A DNA stretch of 64,000 nt, taken from the NCBI GenBank assembly GCA_030682255.1, contig JAUXOK010000017.1:62001-126000 (forward strand), written 5' to 3'. A program made the translations under genes and the position numbers. Origin of the DNA: Bacteroidota bacterium. Lineage in GTDB: Bacteria; Bacteroidota; Bacteroidia; NS11-12g; UBA955. Numbering within the stretch: position 1 is the first letter of the stretch; each line of letters begins with the position of its first letter. The notes under the pieces are model-generated. The model searched no databases, was not told the origin of the DNA, and was given only the letters and a program-made list of their open reading frames with translations. This document shows, in pieces, positions 53,916-63,277 of this stretch.

Positions 53916-53950
53916 ATGAGGGTTCTACTAAACTAACCCTTTCATTATAT

Positions 53951-53958
53951 TACCTTTG
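53951..53958 (+). promoter_or_regulatory. Predicted -7 element (TACCTTTG) of the membrane protein-mrp-nifU unit
   Basis: Exact TAnnTTTG ending 7 nt before the ATG at 53966; no -33 box recognised. It would drive three overlapping genes. Confidence 0.5.
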
Positions 53959-53965
53959 CCGCTTT

Positions 53966-54271
53966 ATGTCTTTTTCCAATATCATTGAAAAACTTAAACA
54001 AAGATGGCAGGTTAACTCTGCTTGGCAAGTTTTAATTATTCTAATTGTTTTTGCTTGTACAGGTTATTCAATCATTGGCATCAAACATTTGATTGGCATT
54101 ACAGCTGATACGGATCTGTTTTATCGTATTTTGTTCTACATTTTGGTGTTACCTATTTATAATGTATTGCTATTGATGTATGGATTTATTTTTGGGCAAT
54201 TCAAGTTTTTTCTTGCCTTCGAGAAAAGGTTTTTTAAACGAATTATCGATTTATTTGTTAAAAAGAAATGA
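53966..54271 (+). CDS. Small conserved membrane protein (DUF6787-like)
   Basis: A 101-residue protein with two hydrophobic helices (about 20-42 and 53-78). The segments RWQVNSAWQVLIILIVFACTG and FGQFKFFLAFEKRFFKRI are of a type I associate with DUF6787, a Bacteroidota membrane family without known function. Basic residues flank both helices, so the termini are probably cytoplasmic. Its stop codon overlaps the start of the mrp gene by 4 bp (ATGA), so it is translationally coupled to the Fe-S genes, though a functional link is only inferred. Confidence 0.75.
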   Translation: MSFSNIIEKLKQRWQVNSAWQVLIILIVFACTGYSIIGIKHLIGITADTDLFYRILFYILVLPIYNVLLLMYGFIFGQFKFFLAFEKRFFKRIIDLFVKKK

Positions 54272-55344
54272 GTAATTACCAGGTTGAAGATGTTTTAAAA
54301 GCGTTGTCTCATGTTGACGACCCCGATTTACACAAAGACATTGTGAGTTTGGGCATGGTAAGAGACATTAAAGTTGAGCAAAATCAACTGTTTTTTTCTG
54401 TTTATTTAACTACGCCTGCATGTCCAATGAAAGACATGATTGAAAACGCTTGCAGAAATGCTATTGCGCATTTTATTGGTGAGGAAATTGCTTGTGAGAT
54501 TAATATGACAGCTGATGTTAGCGTCAATAAAAAAACAAATGCCATTATCTCGAATGTCAAAAATATTATAGCCGTTGGGAGCGGTAAGGGTGGCGTTGGT
54601 AAATCAACAGTTTCTGCTGGCATTGCTGCTGTTTTAGCAAAATCGGGCGCAAAAGTTGGCCTTTTAGATGCTGATATTTACGGACCATCCGTACCAATTT
54701 TATTTGGTGTTCAAAATTCTGAAATTGAAGTCGTTAATAAAAATGGGGGAGAATTAATGTTGCCCGTAACTGTTGCAGGTGTCAAATTGTTTTCAATAGG
54801 ATTCTTATCAAAACCAAACGAAGCCGTTGTTTGGAGGGGACCCATGGTCTCTCAGGCTATTAAACAATTCATTACTGGGGTAGATTGGGGCGATTTAGAT
54901 TATTTGATTGTAGATTTACCTCCTGGAACAGGCGATGTACAAATAACCATCACTCAAACTTTACCTTTAACTGGCGCTGTTATTGTATCCACACCTCAAA
55001 ATGTTGCTATTGCAGATGCTAGAAAAGCTTGTGCCATGTTCAAAATGCCAAGTGTTAATGTACCAATTTTGGGTATGGTAGAAAACATGTCTTATTTTAT
55101 TCCTGAAGATGCGCCTGATAAAAAATATTTCATATTTGGCAAAGGTGGAACTAAAAAATTAGCCGAAGATTATCAAACAATTGTACTTGGTCATTTGCCC
55201 ATTAATACGAGAATCATGAATGACTCAGATAATGGAAAAATATATGATGAACAAAATTTGGAATTTTTTACAGAAATTGCGGGCAGTTTAGTCAGACAAA
55301 TTGCTATACTCAACAATCAACAAAACAGTTCATCAAATGGATAA
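54268..55344 (+). CDS. Mrp/NBP35-type iron-sulfur carrier ATPase with N-terminal MIP18 domain
   Basis: A 358-residue P-loop ATPase that carries or inserts [4Fe-4S] clusters in the cytoplasm. Residues 1-85 are a MIP18/DUF59 domain (LSHVDDPDLHKDIVSLGMV, TTPACPMKD). The ATPase core has the deviant Walker A GKGGVGKST near 108, LLDADIYGPSVP, and DYLIVDLPPGTGDVQIT as Walker B. The C-terminal CxxC that bridges clusters in NBP35/ApbC is not seen; the corresponding region reads ENMSYFIPEDAPDKKYFIFGKGG, a form I have seen in this phylum. It overlaps the upstream membrane protein by 4 bp and the downstream nifU-like gene by 8 bp, a translationally coupled Fe-S assembly unit. Confidence 0.93.
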   Translation: MSNYQVEDVLKALSHVDDPDLHKDIVSLGMVRDIKVEQNQLFFSVYLTTPACPMKDMIENACRNAIAHFIGEEIACEINMTADVSVNKKTNAIISNVKNIIAVGSGKGGVGKSTVSAGIAAVLAKSGAKVGLLDADIYGPSVPILFGVQNSEIEVVNKNGGELMLPVTVAGVKLFSIGFLSKPNEAVVWRGPMVSQAIKQFITGVDWGDLDYLIVDLPPGTGDVQITITQTLPLTGAVIVSTPQNVAIADARKACAMFKMPSVNVPILGMVENMSYFIPEDAPDKKYFIFGKGGTKKLAEDYQTIVLGHLPINTRIMNDSDNGKIYDEQNLEFFTEIAGSLVRQIAILNNQQNSSSNG

Positions 55345-55567
55345 GATAAAAATAGTACAAGATGCTTTAGATTCAATTAGACCCTTTCTGAAAATGGATG
55401 GCGGAGATATTGAATTGATAGAAATTGACGAGCAAAATGTGGTTAAAATAAAGCTTTTAGGCAATTGCAGTAGCTGCGACATGAGCCACATGACCATGAA
55501 AGCGGGGATTGAAGAAGCTATCAGGAAAGTTTTTCCAGAGGTGAGTTCGGTTTTGTCTGTAGCTTAA
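55337..55567 (+). CDS. NifU C-terminal domain iron-sulfur scaffold protein
   Basis: A 76-residue protein consisting of one NifU/NFU domain. The ATG at 55337 is chosen because it starts the conserved domain (ALDSIRPFLKMDGGDIELIEI); an upstream in-frame start at 55301 would add residues read from inside the mrp gene. Cys44 and Cys47 (LGNCSSCDMSHMTMKAGIEE) are the cluster-binding CxxC. NFU proteins hand [4Fe-4S] clusters to target enzymes. It overlaps the mrp-like gene by 8 bp, so the two are co-expressed. Its stop lies only 2 bp from that of the convergent thymidine kinase gene. Confidence 0.93.
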   Translation: MDKIKIVQDALDSIRPFLKMDGGDIELIEIDEQNVVKIKLLGNCSSCDMSHMTMKAGIEEAIRKVFPEVSSVLSVA

Positions 55568-55569
55568 AA

Positions 55570-56109
55570 TTAAATATTATTAAAACATTCCTGACACCTC
55601 GGTTCATAATATTCTTTTCCTCCCACTAGCATCAAAACTTTATTATCTAATTTACGATAAGAAAACTCTGCATCAGAGCCGCAATGTTCACATTTTGCCT
55701 TTAAATGATGTTGATTTGTAGCAATAGTTTTAAGCATGGGCATTAATCCAAATGGGCGTCCCAAATAATCCTTGTCTAATCCAGACGCTACAAAATCAAT
55801 CCCCTTTAAAAGATATTTTTTCACATCAAAAAGAAACGTTTTGTCAAAAAACTGGGCTTCGTCAAATGCAATCAATTTGGTGTAGGGTGTAATAACTTCG
55901 TTTAAATCCATGTTGGCATCATGTATCAAGCACGCGTGTTTTTTGCCGTCATGTGTGGTGATATGAGATGAGGAAACACGGTTATCTGAAGCTGGTTTCA
56001 ATACAATTAATTCATTGCTCTTTAAGTTTAATGCACTGATGTGTTGAATCAATGCAGTAGTTTTGCCAGAAAACATGCATCCATAATAAAGAGTGAGTTG
56101 CGCAGCCAT
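55570..56109 (-). CDS. tdk: Thymidine kinase (type II)
   Basis: A 179-residue enzyme that phosphorylates thymidine with ATP in the salvage pathway. The P-loop is GCMFSGKTT (10-18), the catalytic Glu84 is in AFDEAQFF, and DKDYLGRPFG forms part of the lasso region. The structural zinc ligands are Cys140, Cys143 (CEHCG), Cys172 and Cys175 (CQEC). The thymidine-binding lid segment KVLMLVGGKEYYEPRC is present. Length is normal for type II (TK1-like) enzymes. It converges on the nifU-like gene with 2 bp between stop codons. Confidence 0.96.
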   Translation of the reverse strand: MAAQLTLYYGCMFSGKTTALIQHISALNLKSNELIVLKPASDNRVSSSHITTHDGKKHACLIHDANMDLNEVITPYTKLIAFDEAQFFDKTFLFDVKKYLLKGIDFVASGLDKDYLGRPFGLMPMLKTIATNQHHLKAKCEHCGSDAEFSYRKLDNKVLMLVGGKEYYEPRCQECFNNI

Positions 56110-56170
56110 TGTGTTTAAATTATTGTAGGCAAATCTATATGATTAAGTCGATGTTTTAAAGAAAAATGTA

Positions 56171-56202
56171 TTGTTTTCGAGGTTAAAATAATAGTATATT
56201 TG
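56171..56202 (+). promoter_or_regulatory. Promoter of the conserved hypothetical-comEC pair (TTG, 21 nt, TATATTTG)
   Basis: TTG at 56171-56173 and an exact TAnnTTTG at 56195-56202. The start codon at 56223 is 20 nt further. It lies between the divergent tdk and hypothetical genes. Confidence 0.65.
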
Positions 56203-56222
56203 CTTTTTTATAATTGACAACA

Positions 56223-56960
56223 ATGCCACAAAAAGAGGTTTTAAATAAAATTCAAGAAATTACCAGACAAATTAATGCATCCATTTCTGAAATTGAAAAT
56301 CATCAAAACATCGAATTTCATTCAGAAAATATTAAGTCATTGTCGATTCAAATTCATCAATTAATCACACAAAAAACCACTCCTGAAAAACCAGTTGTAT
56401 CAGAAATTAAAATCATTAAAAAAGAAGAAATTCAGCAAACACCTAATTTGCCTGTCGAAAAAATAGAAGAACCTATAAAAGCACCAGAACCTATTCAAGA
56501 AATCATTGAAAAGATAGAAGAAAAACCAATTGAAGTGCCAGCTCCAATTATTGAGCAAGTTATTGTTGAAGATATAAAACCAGCAGTTGAAGTTCAAAAT
56601 CATCTTCAAAAAACATACGAAGAACAAAATGACCACGACAGTAGCAGCAATGCTTTTAATGATAAATTGTCTAAATCTGGCACACCTCCTTTAAATATTG
56701 CAGACAAATTAAAGGAAACGCCAATTAAAGATTTGGCAAAATCAATTGCAATCAGCAAAAAATTTGAATTTATCAATACGTTATTTGATGGCAAAGCTGA
56801 GGATTACAAAAATTGCATTAATACCATACAAAATGCTAGTTCATATCAGGATGCTATCTCATTTCTAGATTCACAAATACTGCAACAATTTGATTGGCAA
56901 GACCATGAAAAATTATCTGAAGAGTTTTTTAGTTTAGTAAGAAGAAAGTTTCTTTTGTAG
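56223..56960 (+). CDS. Conserved hypothetical protein with Pro/Glu-rich linker
   Basis: A 245-residue soluble protein; the ATG at 56223 is preferred over a TTG nine bases upstream. Residues about 5-50 form an amphipathic helix or coiled coil (LNKIQEITRQINASISEIEN). About 55-155 is an acidic linker dominated by Pro, Glu, Ile and Lys (EKIEEPIKAPEPIQEIIEKIEEK). The C-terminal 80 residues are a compact helical domain (AISKKFEFINTLFDGKAEDYKNCINTIQNASS ... FFSLVRRKFLL) of a kind that recurs at the end of otherwise variable Bacteroidota hypotheticals. Function unknown. It is 3 bp upstream of comEC and probably co-transcribed. Confidence 0.75.
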   Translation: MPQKEVLNKIQEITRQINASISEIENHQNIEFHSENIKSLSIQIHQLITQKTTPEKPVVSEIKIIKKEEIQQTPNLPVEKIEEPIKAPEPIQEIIEKIEEKPIEVPAPIIEQVIVEDIKPAVEVQNHLQKTYEEQNDHDSSSNAFNDKLSKSGTPPLNIADKLKETPIKDLAKSIAISKKFEFINTLFDGKAEDYKNCINTIQNASSYQDAISFLDSQILQQFDWQDHEKLSEEFFSLVRRKFLL

Positions 56961-56963
56961 TAA

Positions 56964-59021
56964 ATGTTTAGCTGGCATTCTATTCCTTTTGCCAGATATT
57001 TATTGGCTTTTGTCTTAGGGATTTTTATTGCCATTTATGTTACACAAATTTCTTTTGAAATATTAGTTCCAATCGTATTACTTGGTTTTGGGGCGATATT
57101 GATTTTTTCTAAAACATCAATCTTAAAAAAACACAAATTCAAAAGTGTTTTAGGTTTACTCGTTTTAGGTTTACTTGTTATACTTGGCGTTTTCAGGACT
57201 AAACTCTATCAACAAACCAATTTACCACATTATTTCAAAAAAATAGAAAAAGCCCAATTCTATCAAGTAGAAATCAAAAGATCTGTAGTAGAAAAAGCTA
57301 AGTTTTTCAGAGCTTATGCTGAGGTGGTTAATGTCATAGATAGTCAAGGTAAGAGTCATAAAAGCAGCGGTAAAATTTTGCTTTATTTGAGCAAAACTTT
57401 AGCAATCAAACAGCCTCGAATTGGCAATCAGTACATTATTTTAGCGGAGTCAAACGACATACCGCCACCAGCCAATCCAGGTGAGTTTAATTATAAGCAG
57501 TTTCTTTCTTATCAAAACATCCATCATCAAACATTTGTCCACAATGAAGTCATTGAATTGAATGCATACACATATTCTGTATTTAGATTTGCCGAACAAT
57601 TGAGAGATGAGGTGAGATTAATTTTAAAAAATGCTTTCAAAAACAAGGAAGTTTTGGGAGTTGCAGAAGCCTTATTAATAGGCTATAAAGACGATTTGGA
57701 TCAAGAGGTTGTGGCAGCTTTTTCAAGAACGGGCACATTGCATGTGTTGGCAGTCAGTGGTCTTCATGCAGGTATTATTTATTGGATATTGGGATTTTTA
57801 ACTGGCTTTTTAAAGAAAGTACCAAGAGGAGTCATCATTCAAACCATCATAATTGTTTTGTCTTTGTGGTTATATGCTTTTATCACTGGATTGTCCTCTT
57901 CGGTGATGAGGTCTGCTTTGATGTTCAGTGTGGTTGGTTTATCAAAACTATTCAATCGAAGAACGAATATTTTCAACACCATCTATGTTTCTGCATTCAT
58001 AATTTTAGTCATCAATCCCTTGGATATAGTCAATGTCAGTTTTCAGTTATCATATGCCGCTTTGTTGGGAATTGTATTTGTTCAACCTATGATTAATAAT
58101 TGGTATGCACCTTATAATAAAATAGACAAATTTATATGGGGCTTGATTTCTGTTTCTTTTGCAGCTCAATTATTTACGTTTCCACTTGGTGTGTATTATT
58201 TTCATCAATTTCCGAATTATTTTTTGTTCTCAAATTTAATTATCATTCCAATCATCATAGTTTTGCTTGTTCTATTAATTCTAACTGTTAGCTTTTCTTG
58301 GATACCCATTGTTTTTGAATTTTTGACTTTTTTATCTCAAGGTTTAATTCAAATCAATAATTACTTGGTTAAATGGTTAGATCAGCTTCCAGGCAGTCAT
58401 ATCAACGGGCTACATCTTGATTTTTGGCAATTGGCATTCATATATCTATCACTTTTTCTCTTTTTATTAATATTTTCAACCAAACTGAAAATTGTTTTTT
58501 TTTCATTTCTTTCTGTAATATTGATTTTACTGTTGTCCTTTAGTTACCAGAACATAATTCATCAAAAACAGAAAATTTTAACTTTTCATGATATCAAACG
58601 TCATGATGTATATACTTGTATGGAAGGTAAAAAAGTCTATATTATTTCTGATAGTATTTTTCTTTCCAAAAAAAGTGCCATTCGTTTTCACTTAGAGCCC
58701 TATTTTTGGGAACATGGAATTCAAGAAATTTTGACATGTGATTTTTCAAAAAACCATGCTTTTGCAAATTTAAAAATAAAAAAAGATTTAGGATTTCAAT
58801 TTTTTGACAGAAAAATGACAATGTATAATAATGGCATATCTGAATCAGATTCTATAGATTTTTTGGTAGTAAAATGGCAGCCAATGATGGAAATTTTAAA
58901 TTTAAAAAACAAACGTAATATACTGTTTATAAGCAATTTAAAGTATAATCCAAATATTAACGATTCTTTTTTACACAACTTAGGATTTACTAACAAGTAT
59001 TATTCTATTAAATTGCATTAA
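56964..59021 (+). CDS. comEC: ComEC/Rec2-family DNA uptake channel protein
   Basis: A 685-residue membrane protein. Near the N-terminus are two hydrophobic segments, then a DUF4131 OB-like domain (about 50-190, with ESNDIPPPANPGEFNYKQFLSYQNIHHQ). The Competence domain (about 195-480) carries LLIGYKDDLDQEVVAAFSRTGTLHVLAVSGLHAGIIYW and many helices, forming the inner-membrane pore for single-stranded DNA during transformation. The C-terminal approximately 160 residues are in the place of the metallo-beta-lactamase-like nuclease domain, but they lack its HxHxDH motif, so the protein appears to have the channel without that nuclease. It follows the hypothetical gene by 3 bp. Confidence 0.88.
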   Translation: MFSWHSIPFARYLLAFVLGIFIAIYVTQISFEILVPIVLLGFGAILIFSKTSILKKHKFKSVLGLLVLGLLVILGVFRTKLYQQTNLPHYFKKIEKAQFYQVEIKRSVVEKAKFFRAYAEVVNVIDSQGKSHKSSGKILLYLSKTLAIKQPRIGNQYIILAESNDIPPPANPGEFNYKQFLSYQNIHHQTFVHNEVIELNAYTYSVFRFAEQLRDEVRLILKNAFKNKEVLGVAEALLIGYKDDLDQEVVAAFSRTGTLHVLAVSGLHAGIIYWILGFLTGFLKKVPRGVIIQTIIIVLSLWLYAFITGLSSSVMRSALMFSVVGLSKLFNRRTNIFNTIYVSAFIILVINPLDIVNVSFQLSYAALLGIVFVQPMINNWYAPYNKIDKFIWGLISVSFAAQLFTFPLGVYYFHQFPNYFLFSNLIIIPIIIVLLVLLILTVSFSWIPIVFEFLTFLSQGLIQINNYLVKWLDQLPGSHINGLHLDFWQLAFIYLSLFLFLLIFSTKLKIVFFSFLSVILILLLSFSYQNIIHQKQKILTFHDIKRHDVYTCMEGKKVYIISDSIFLSKKSAIRFHLEPYFWEHGIQEILTCDFSKNHAFANLKIKKDLGFQFFDRKMTMYNNGISESDSIDFLVVKWQPMMEILNLKNKRNILFISNLKYNPNINDSFLHNLGFTNKYYSIKLH

Positions 59022-59064
59022 TGCATAAATAAATCAAACCAAGTTATTAAATTTTTAAATTAGA

Positions 59065-59095
59065 TTTGATTATTTAAAAATCATTTCTATATTTG
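59065..59095 (+). promoter_or_regulatory. Promoter of the second giant T9SS gene (TTTG, 19 nt, TATATTTG)
   Basis: TTTG at 59065-59068 and TATATTTG at 59088-59095, an exact -33/-7 pair with 19-nt spacing. The ATG at 59140 lies 44 nt downstream. Confidence 0.75.
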
Positions 59096-59139
59096 ACCCT
59101 TCAAAGAAATAAAATAATAAATATAAATTAAGTTAAATT

Positions 59140-62100
59140 ATGATTAAATTTTACAAACTAACCCAAATTGCAAAAATAGCATCGTGCATAGCAGCATCGG
59201 TGTTTATGTTTTTTGCACAAGACGCATTAGCATTTCCTGGCGGTACTTACACCATTGACAGAAATGCTGCATCTTCAGCAACCAATTATCGTTCATTCAC
59301 AGCACTTGCTAATGATTTAAGAAACATCAATCGTGGTGATACCGGTGCTAACAATTACGCAATTGGTGGCGCAGGTGTTCAAGGTACAATTATTGTTAAT
59401 GTGGTTTCAGGTTCTGGTCCTTACACTGAAAGATTTCAAGTAAATCAAATTTTAGGAGCTTCCTCAGCTAGAAGAGTAATTATTAACGGTAATGGCAATA
59501 CTATTCAATATACAGCAACAGCTGTAAACCAAGCGACAATTGAAATGGACGGTACAGATTTCTTTACGTTTAATGATTTAACGATTATTGCAACTGAACA
59601 ATCAAGTGTGGGTGGTAAAAATATTTGGATGTACAATTCAGCTAACTTTAACGTTATTAAAAGATGTAATTTAAGAAGAACGTTTGCAAATACATCCCAA
59701 GGTTCAGCTTATATATGGATGAATCAAAGTACTTCAACGTCTCCATTCACATATGGAGATGCTGCAAATGATAATTTAATTGACTCTTGTGATTTAAGTT
59801 CACCAGGTAATACAACTTGGGGAGCTTTTTATGGTATTATCATGTTTGGTCCTACAGGCAGAAGCACTGGTAATGCTACTAACAGAAACACAGTGTCTAA
59901 TTGTAATATTCAAAACTTTTGGCAACGTGGTATCTATTTTAACTACTGTGGCGGAATCACTATCAGAAAAAACAATATTCACAATACTAATTCTACAAGA
60001 AGTACTACTGTATATGGTATACAAGGAGATTATTCAGATTTTGATGTAGATCAGAACAGAATTTATAATTTGAATGGAAATACACCAACAGCTAATCAAC
60101 AATTTGGTGTTTACTTTTTCTCTTTTGCTAGTGGCAATTGGGTGTTTAATAGATCTAGATATACCAACAACGTAGTTCACCAATTTGGAACAGGTACATT
60201 GTATGGTTCATATTTTTATGTATATGGTTTCTATGGTCATGTGTTAGATATTGTTGGCAATACGCATTCTATTTCACATCCTACAGCAACAAATAACACT
60301 CAATGTTTCCCTATGTACGGTGGATACTGGCAAGGATTATTTGATAACAATATTTTGCATTTTGATATGGCAGGAACTACTGGCATGAAACAATTAATGT
60401 ACGATTTCTTTCCAACAAACGCAAATTATAGAAACAACAACTGGTCGTTTGGCCCTTTAGCGAACAATCAAACTCAAAAATTCTTTGGACCACAATATCA
60501 AACCAATGCAAATATGCAAGATATGTATAATGTAGGAATTCCTACCAATAATCTAGGTTTTGATCCAGAGTTTGTTGATTTTGGGCCAAATTCTTTGTTA
60601 ATTCCAAATTCAATTCCAATGGCTAACAAAGCTAGAGTTACCACATTTACAAGAGATGTAACCAATGCTACAAGATCTACTACGCCAGATATTGGCGCAT
60701 ACGAATATTCAGTAGACTTAGCTATTACAGCTTTTCCTATTACTTTTCCAACCCCTACTTGTGCAGGTCACACAAGCACAATTTCTGGAACAGTAAGAAA
60801 CAATGGTTTATATGCAATAAGAAACCCAAGAATATCATACCAAGTTACAGGTTCTGCACCGGTTTCTCAAACTTTTCCAATAACGATTAATTCAGGCGCA
60901 TCAGCTAATATAACTTTTACTAATCCTCATGTATTTGCAAGAAATGGAAACAATACAATTACTTTAAGAATTGCTGATCCAGATGATGTGCCTAGTAATG
61001 ACGCAATGAGCGTTAATTTCTTTGTAACGCCAGCACCAGGTGGTTCCACTTTTAGTAAAAACACAACGTTATCTTCACCATCTGCTGAGTTTATTGTTTC
61101 TGGTAAGCCCGACCTAACTTTTCCTAACGAAAGATTTGTTTATGATGTCACAGCACCTTCAAGAGTAGGTTACAACAATTCTCAATATGGATCACTTTGG
61201 TCTGCTAGTGTTACTGCAAGAAAAGAATCTGATAATTCTAGCGCAAATTCTTTCTTTAGTTTAGATCCAGCATCAAGCTCTAACGATATGCGTGTTAATT
61301 TCAATCCAATCAAAAGTTTAGAAAATGAAACCATTGAGGTTTCTATTAATATCCTAAACATTGCAACGAATTGTGATACTACCTACATACGCAGAATTTT
61401 TATTGCACCTAAAGCAACACCTAAATTCAAATTGCCTGCTATAGTTTGTGAAAAAACTGAAATTTATTTCGAAAATCTTTCAGAAGTAAGTAGCGGTTCA
61501 ATAGAGTCTTTCTGGGATTTTGGAGATGGTTCACCAATAACAGATGAAGCTAGTCCTGTTCATACATATGCTAATTTTGGTTCTTACACGGTTAAGTTAA
61601 TTACTAAAACCAATCCTTATGGTTTCAGTACTGATACTACTTTTACATTAAATATTACTGAGGTACCACAAGCTTTGATTTTAAACACGAATGCCTGTGA
61701 AAATGTAGCAATCAGACTAAGAAACGGAACTATATATGGCGGAACTGGTTTAACAACTTATACTTGGGATTACGGTGACAACACTGGCACCAATGTAAAT
61801 AATAGAAATGATTTATTTAAAACATATGCTGCTCCAGGAGGTTACTTAGTTAAATTGGTTGCTACTGCTGATGGTTGTTCTAACTCAACTCAAAAATTTG
61901 TTTATCAGTTCGCTCGTCCTGTTGCTAACTTTACTAAAGATGCAGGCGTTTGTTTAAATTCTGAATTTAAATTCTCTAACCAATCTACTATAACTCAAGG
62001 ATTGTTTGGTAATGAGTGGGATTTTAATGATGCTGGTAATAAAGCTACCTTAAAAGAACCAACTTATATTTTCCAAAGTGCAGGTATGAAAAATGTAACT

Positions 62101-63189
62101 CTAAAAGTTATATCTGAATTTGGTTGCGAAGACAGCAGAACAATTCCAGTAGAAGTAAAACAAATTCCTACTACAGATTTCACTTTCCCATTTGCATGTA
62201 GCAGAACAGCAACGCCATTTGTAAATAATACAAACTTAAATGGTCAAACTTTAAACAGTTACTTGTGGAACTTTGGTGATGGATTTACTTCTAGCGCTAC
62301 TGCACCAACTAAAAATTGGACTTCAGTTGGTCCTAAATTAGTTTCTTTAACTACTACTTTAACGAATGGTTGTTCTTCAATTCAAACTAAGGAAGTAAAC
62401 GTTGGTGTTCAACCAAATGTAAACTTCAATGTTTTAGATCATTGCTCTGGTAGCGAAGTTCCTTTCTCTAACTTAACCACATACGACCAAGGTCAAATTT
62501 CATACACTTGGAGTTTTGGTGATGGTATTACCTCTAGTATTTCTGCTCCTATTCATGCTTACCCTGCAAGCAATACCTCTCAAACATTCACTGTTCAGTT
62601 AAAAGCTGCAATTGCTGGTGGTTGTTCAGATTCATTAAGTAAAACTATCGAAGTTAATCCACTTCCAGGAACTTGTACTTTTGACATTGAAGGTAGTACA
62701 GGCGCAGCGTTATCAATCCCTTACAACTTTGTACCAAAAACTGGAAGCACTTCTGGTATTGAATACACTTGGCTTCCAGGTGACGGTTCTTCAATCAATA
62801 CAACTGGAACTGGTGCTACTCACAAATTTAACGCTCCTGGCAAATATTGTGTTACCATGATAGCAAGAGATATTAATACCGGTTGTGAGTGTACTTCTGT
62901 AAAATGTGTAACATTAACTACTAACATTAACAGTGCAGAAAGCATGAACAATGCAGTTAGTATATATCCTAATCCTAACTCTGGTATCTTTAATGTGACT
63001 TTAGATTCTGAAATTAATGGCGAAATGACAGTATTGGTTTATAACACAATAGGTGAGTTAATTAAAACTATTGTTGTAAATGATAACCAAACTAATGTTG
63101 ATTTATCTGATGTTGCTTCTGGTGTTTACACTGTGAAAGTAATGGCTGATAATCAAATAGCTACTAAAAAGATTACAGTTACTAAATAA
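59140..63189 (+). CDS. Giant T9SS-secreted protein with beta-helix and multiple PKD domains
   Basis: A 1349-residue protein with a signal peptide ending near DALAFPGG. Residues about 30-515 begin GGTYTI and form a right-handed beta-helix with Asn-rich turns (for example NTVSNCNIQNFWQRGIYFNYCGGITIRKNNIHN), closing with PDIGAYEYS. A CARDB-like domain follows (CAGHTSTISGTVRNNGLYAI). Six PKD-type repeats are recognisable from their W-x-F/Y-G-D motif near 790, 874, 958, 1041, 1121 and 1208 (SFWDFGDGS, YTWDYGDNT, NEWDFNDAG, YLWNFGDGF, YTWSFGDGI, YTWLPGDGS). The type A sorting domain is at the end (SIYPNPNSGIFNVTL ... GVYTVKVMAD). It is probably a surface adhesin related to the gene at 45394-50268, which shares the N-terminal module. 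It has a strong promoter and terminator and is monocistronic. Confidence 0.9.
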   Translation: MIKFYKLTQIAKIASCIAASVFMFFAQDALAFPGGTYTIDRNAASSATNYRSFTALANDLRNINRGDTGANNYAIGGAGVQGTIIVNVVSGSGPYTERFQVNQILGASSARRVIINGNGNTIQYTATAVNQATIEMDGTDFFTFNDLTIIATEQSSVGGKNIWMYNSANFNVIKRCNLRRTFANTSQGSAYIWMNQSTSTSPFTYGDAANDNLIDSCDLSSPGNTTWGAFYGIIMFGPTGRSTGNATNRNTVSNCNIQNFWQRGIYFNYCGGITIRKNNIHNTNSTRSTTVYGIQGDYSDFDVDQNRIYNLNGNTPTANQQFGVYFFSFASGNWVFNRSRYTNNVVHQFGTGTLYGSYFYVYGFYGHVLDIVGNTHSISHPTATNNTQCFPMYGGYWQGLFDNNILHFDMAGTTGMKQLMYDFFPTNANYRNNNWSFGPLANNQTQKFFGPQYQTNANMQDMYNVGIPTNNLGFDPEFVDFGPNSLLIPNSIPMANKARVTTFTRDVTNATRSTTPDIGAYEYSVDLAITAFPITFPTPTCAGHTSTISGTVRNNGLYAIRNPRISYQVTGSAPVSQTFPITINSGASANITFTNPHVFARNGNNTITLRIADPDDVPSNDAMSVNFFVTPAPGGSTFSKNTTLSSPSAEFIVSGKPDLTFPNERFVYDVTAPSRVGYNNSQYGSLWSASVTARKESDNSSANSFFSLDPASSSNDMRVNFNPIKSLENETIEVSINILNIATNCDTTYIRRIFIAPKATPKFKLPAIVCEKTEIYFENLSEVSSGSIESFWDFGDGSPITDEASPVHTYANFGSYTVKLITKTNPYGFSTDTTFTLNITEVPQALILNTNACENVAIRLRNGTIYGGTGLTTYTWDYGDNTGTNVNNRNDLFKTYAAPGGYLVKLVATADGCSNSTQKFVYQFARPVANFTKDAGVCLNSEFKFSNQSTITQGLFGNEWDFNDAGNKATLKEPTYIFQSAGMKNVTLKVISEFGCEDSRTIPVEVKQIPTTDFTFPFACSRTATPFVNNTNLNGQTLNSYLWNFGDGFTSSATAPTKNWTSVGPKLVSLTTTLTNGCSSIQTKEVNVGVQPNVNFNVLDHCSGSEVPFSNLTTYDQGQISYTWSFGDGITSSISAPIHAYPASNTSQTFTVQLKAAIAGGCSDSLSKTIEVNPLPGTCTFDIEGSTGAALSIPYNFVPKTGSTSGIEYTWLPGDGSSINTTGTGATHKFNAPGKYCVTMIARDINTGCECTSVKCVTLTTNINSAESMNNAVSIYPNPNSGIFNVTLDSEINGEMTVLVYNTIGELIKTIVVNDNQTNVDLSDVASGVYTVKVMADNQIATKKITVTK

Positions 63190-63208
63190 TTAGTTTTCTT
63201 AAAATTTT

Positions 63209-63242
63209 AAAAAAAGCCCCGAATTTATTCGGGGCTTTTTTT
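63209..63242 (+). terminator. Rho-independent terminator of the second giant T9SS gene
   Basis: Stem AAAAAGCCCCGAAT/ATTCGGGGCTTTTT with a 2-4 nt loop and a T9 tract, 20 bp after the stop codon. The A tract on the left side makes it usable from the other strand as well. Confidence 0.93.
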
Positions 63243-63277
63243 TTGCAATATATTTACTTGTTTTTCGTTTTACATTT

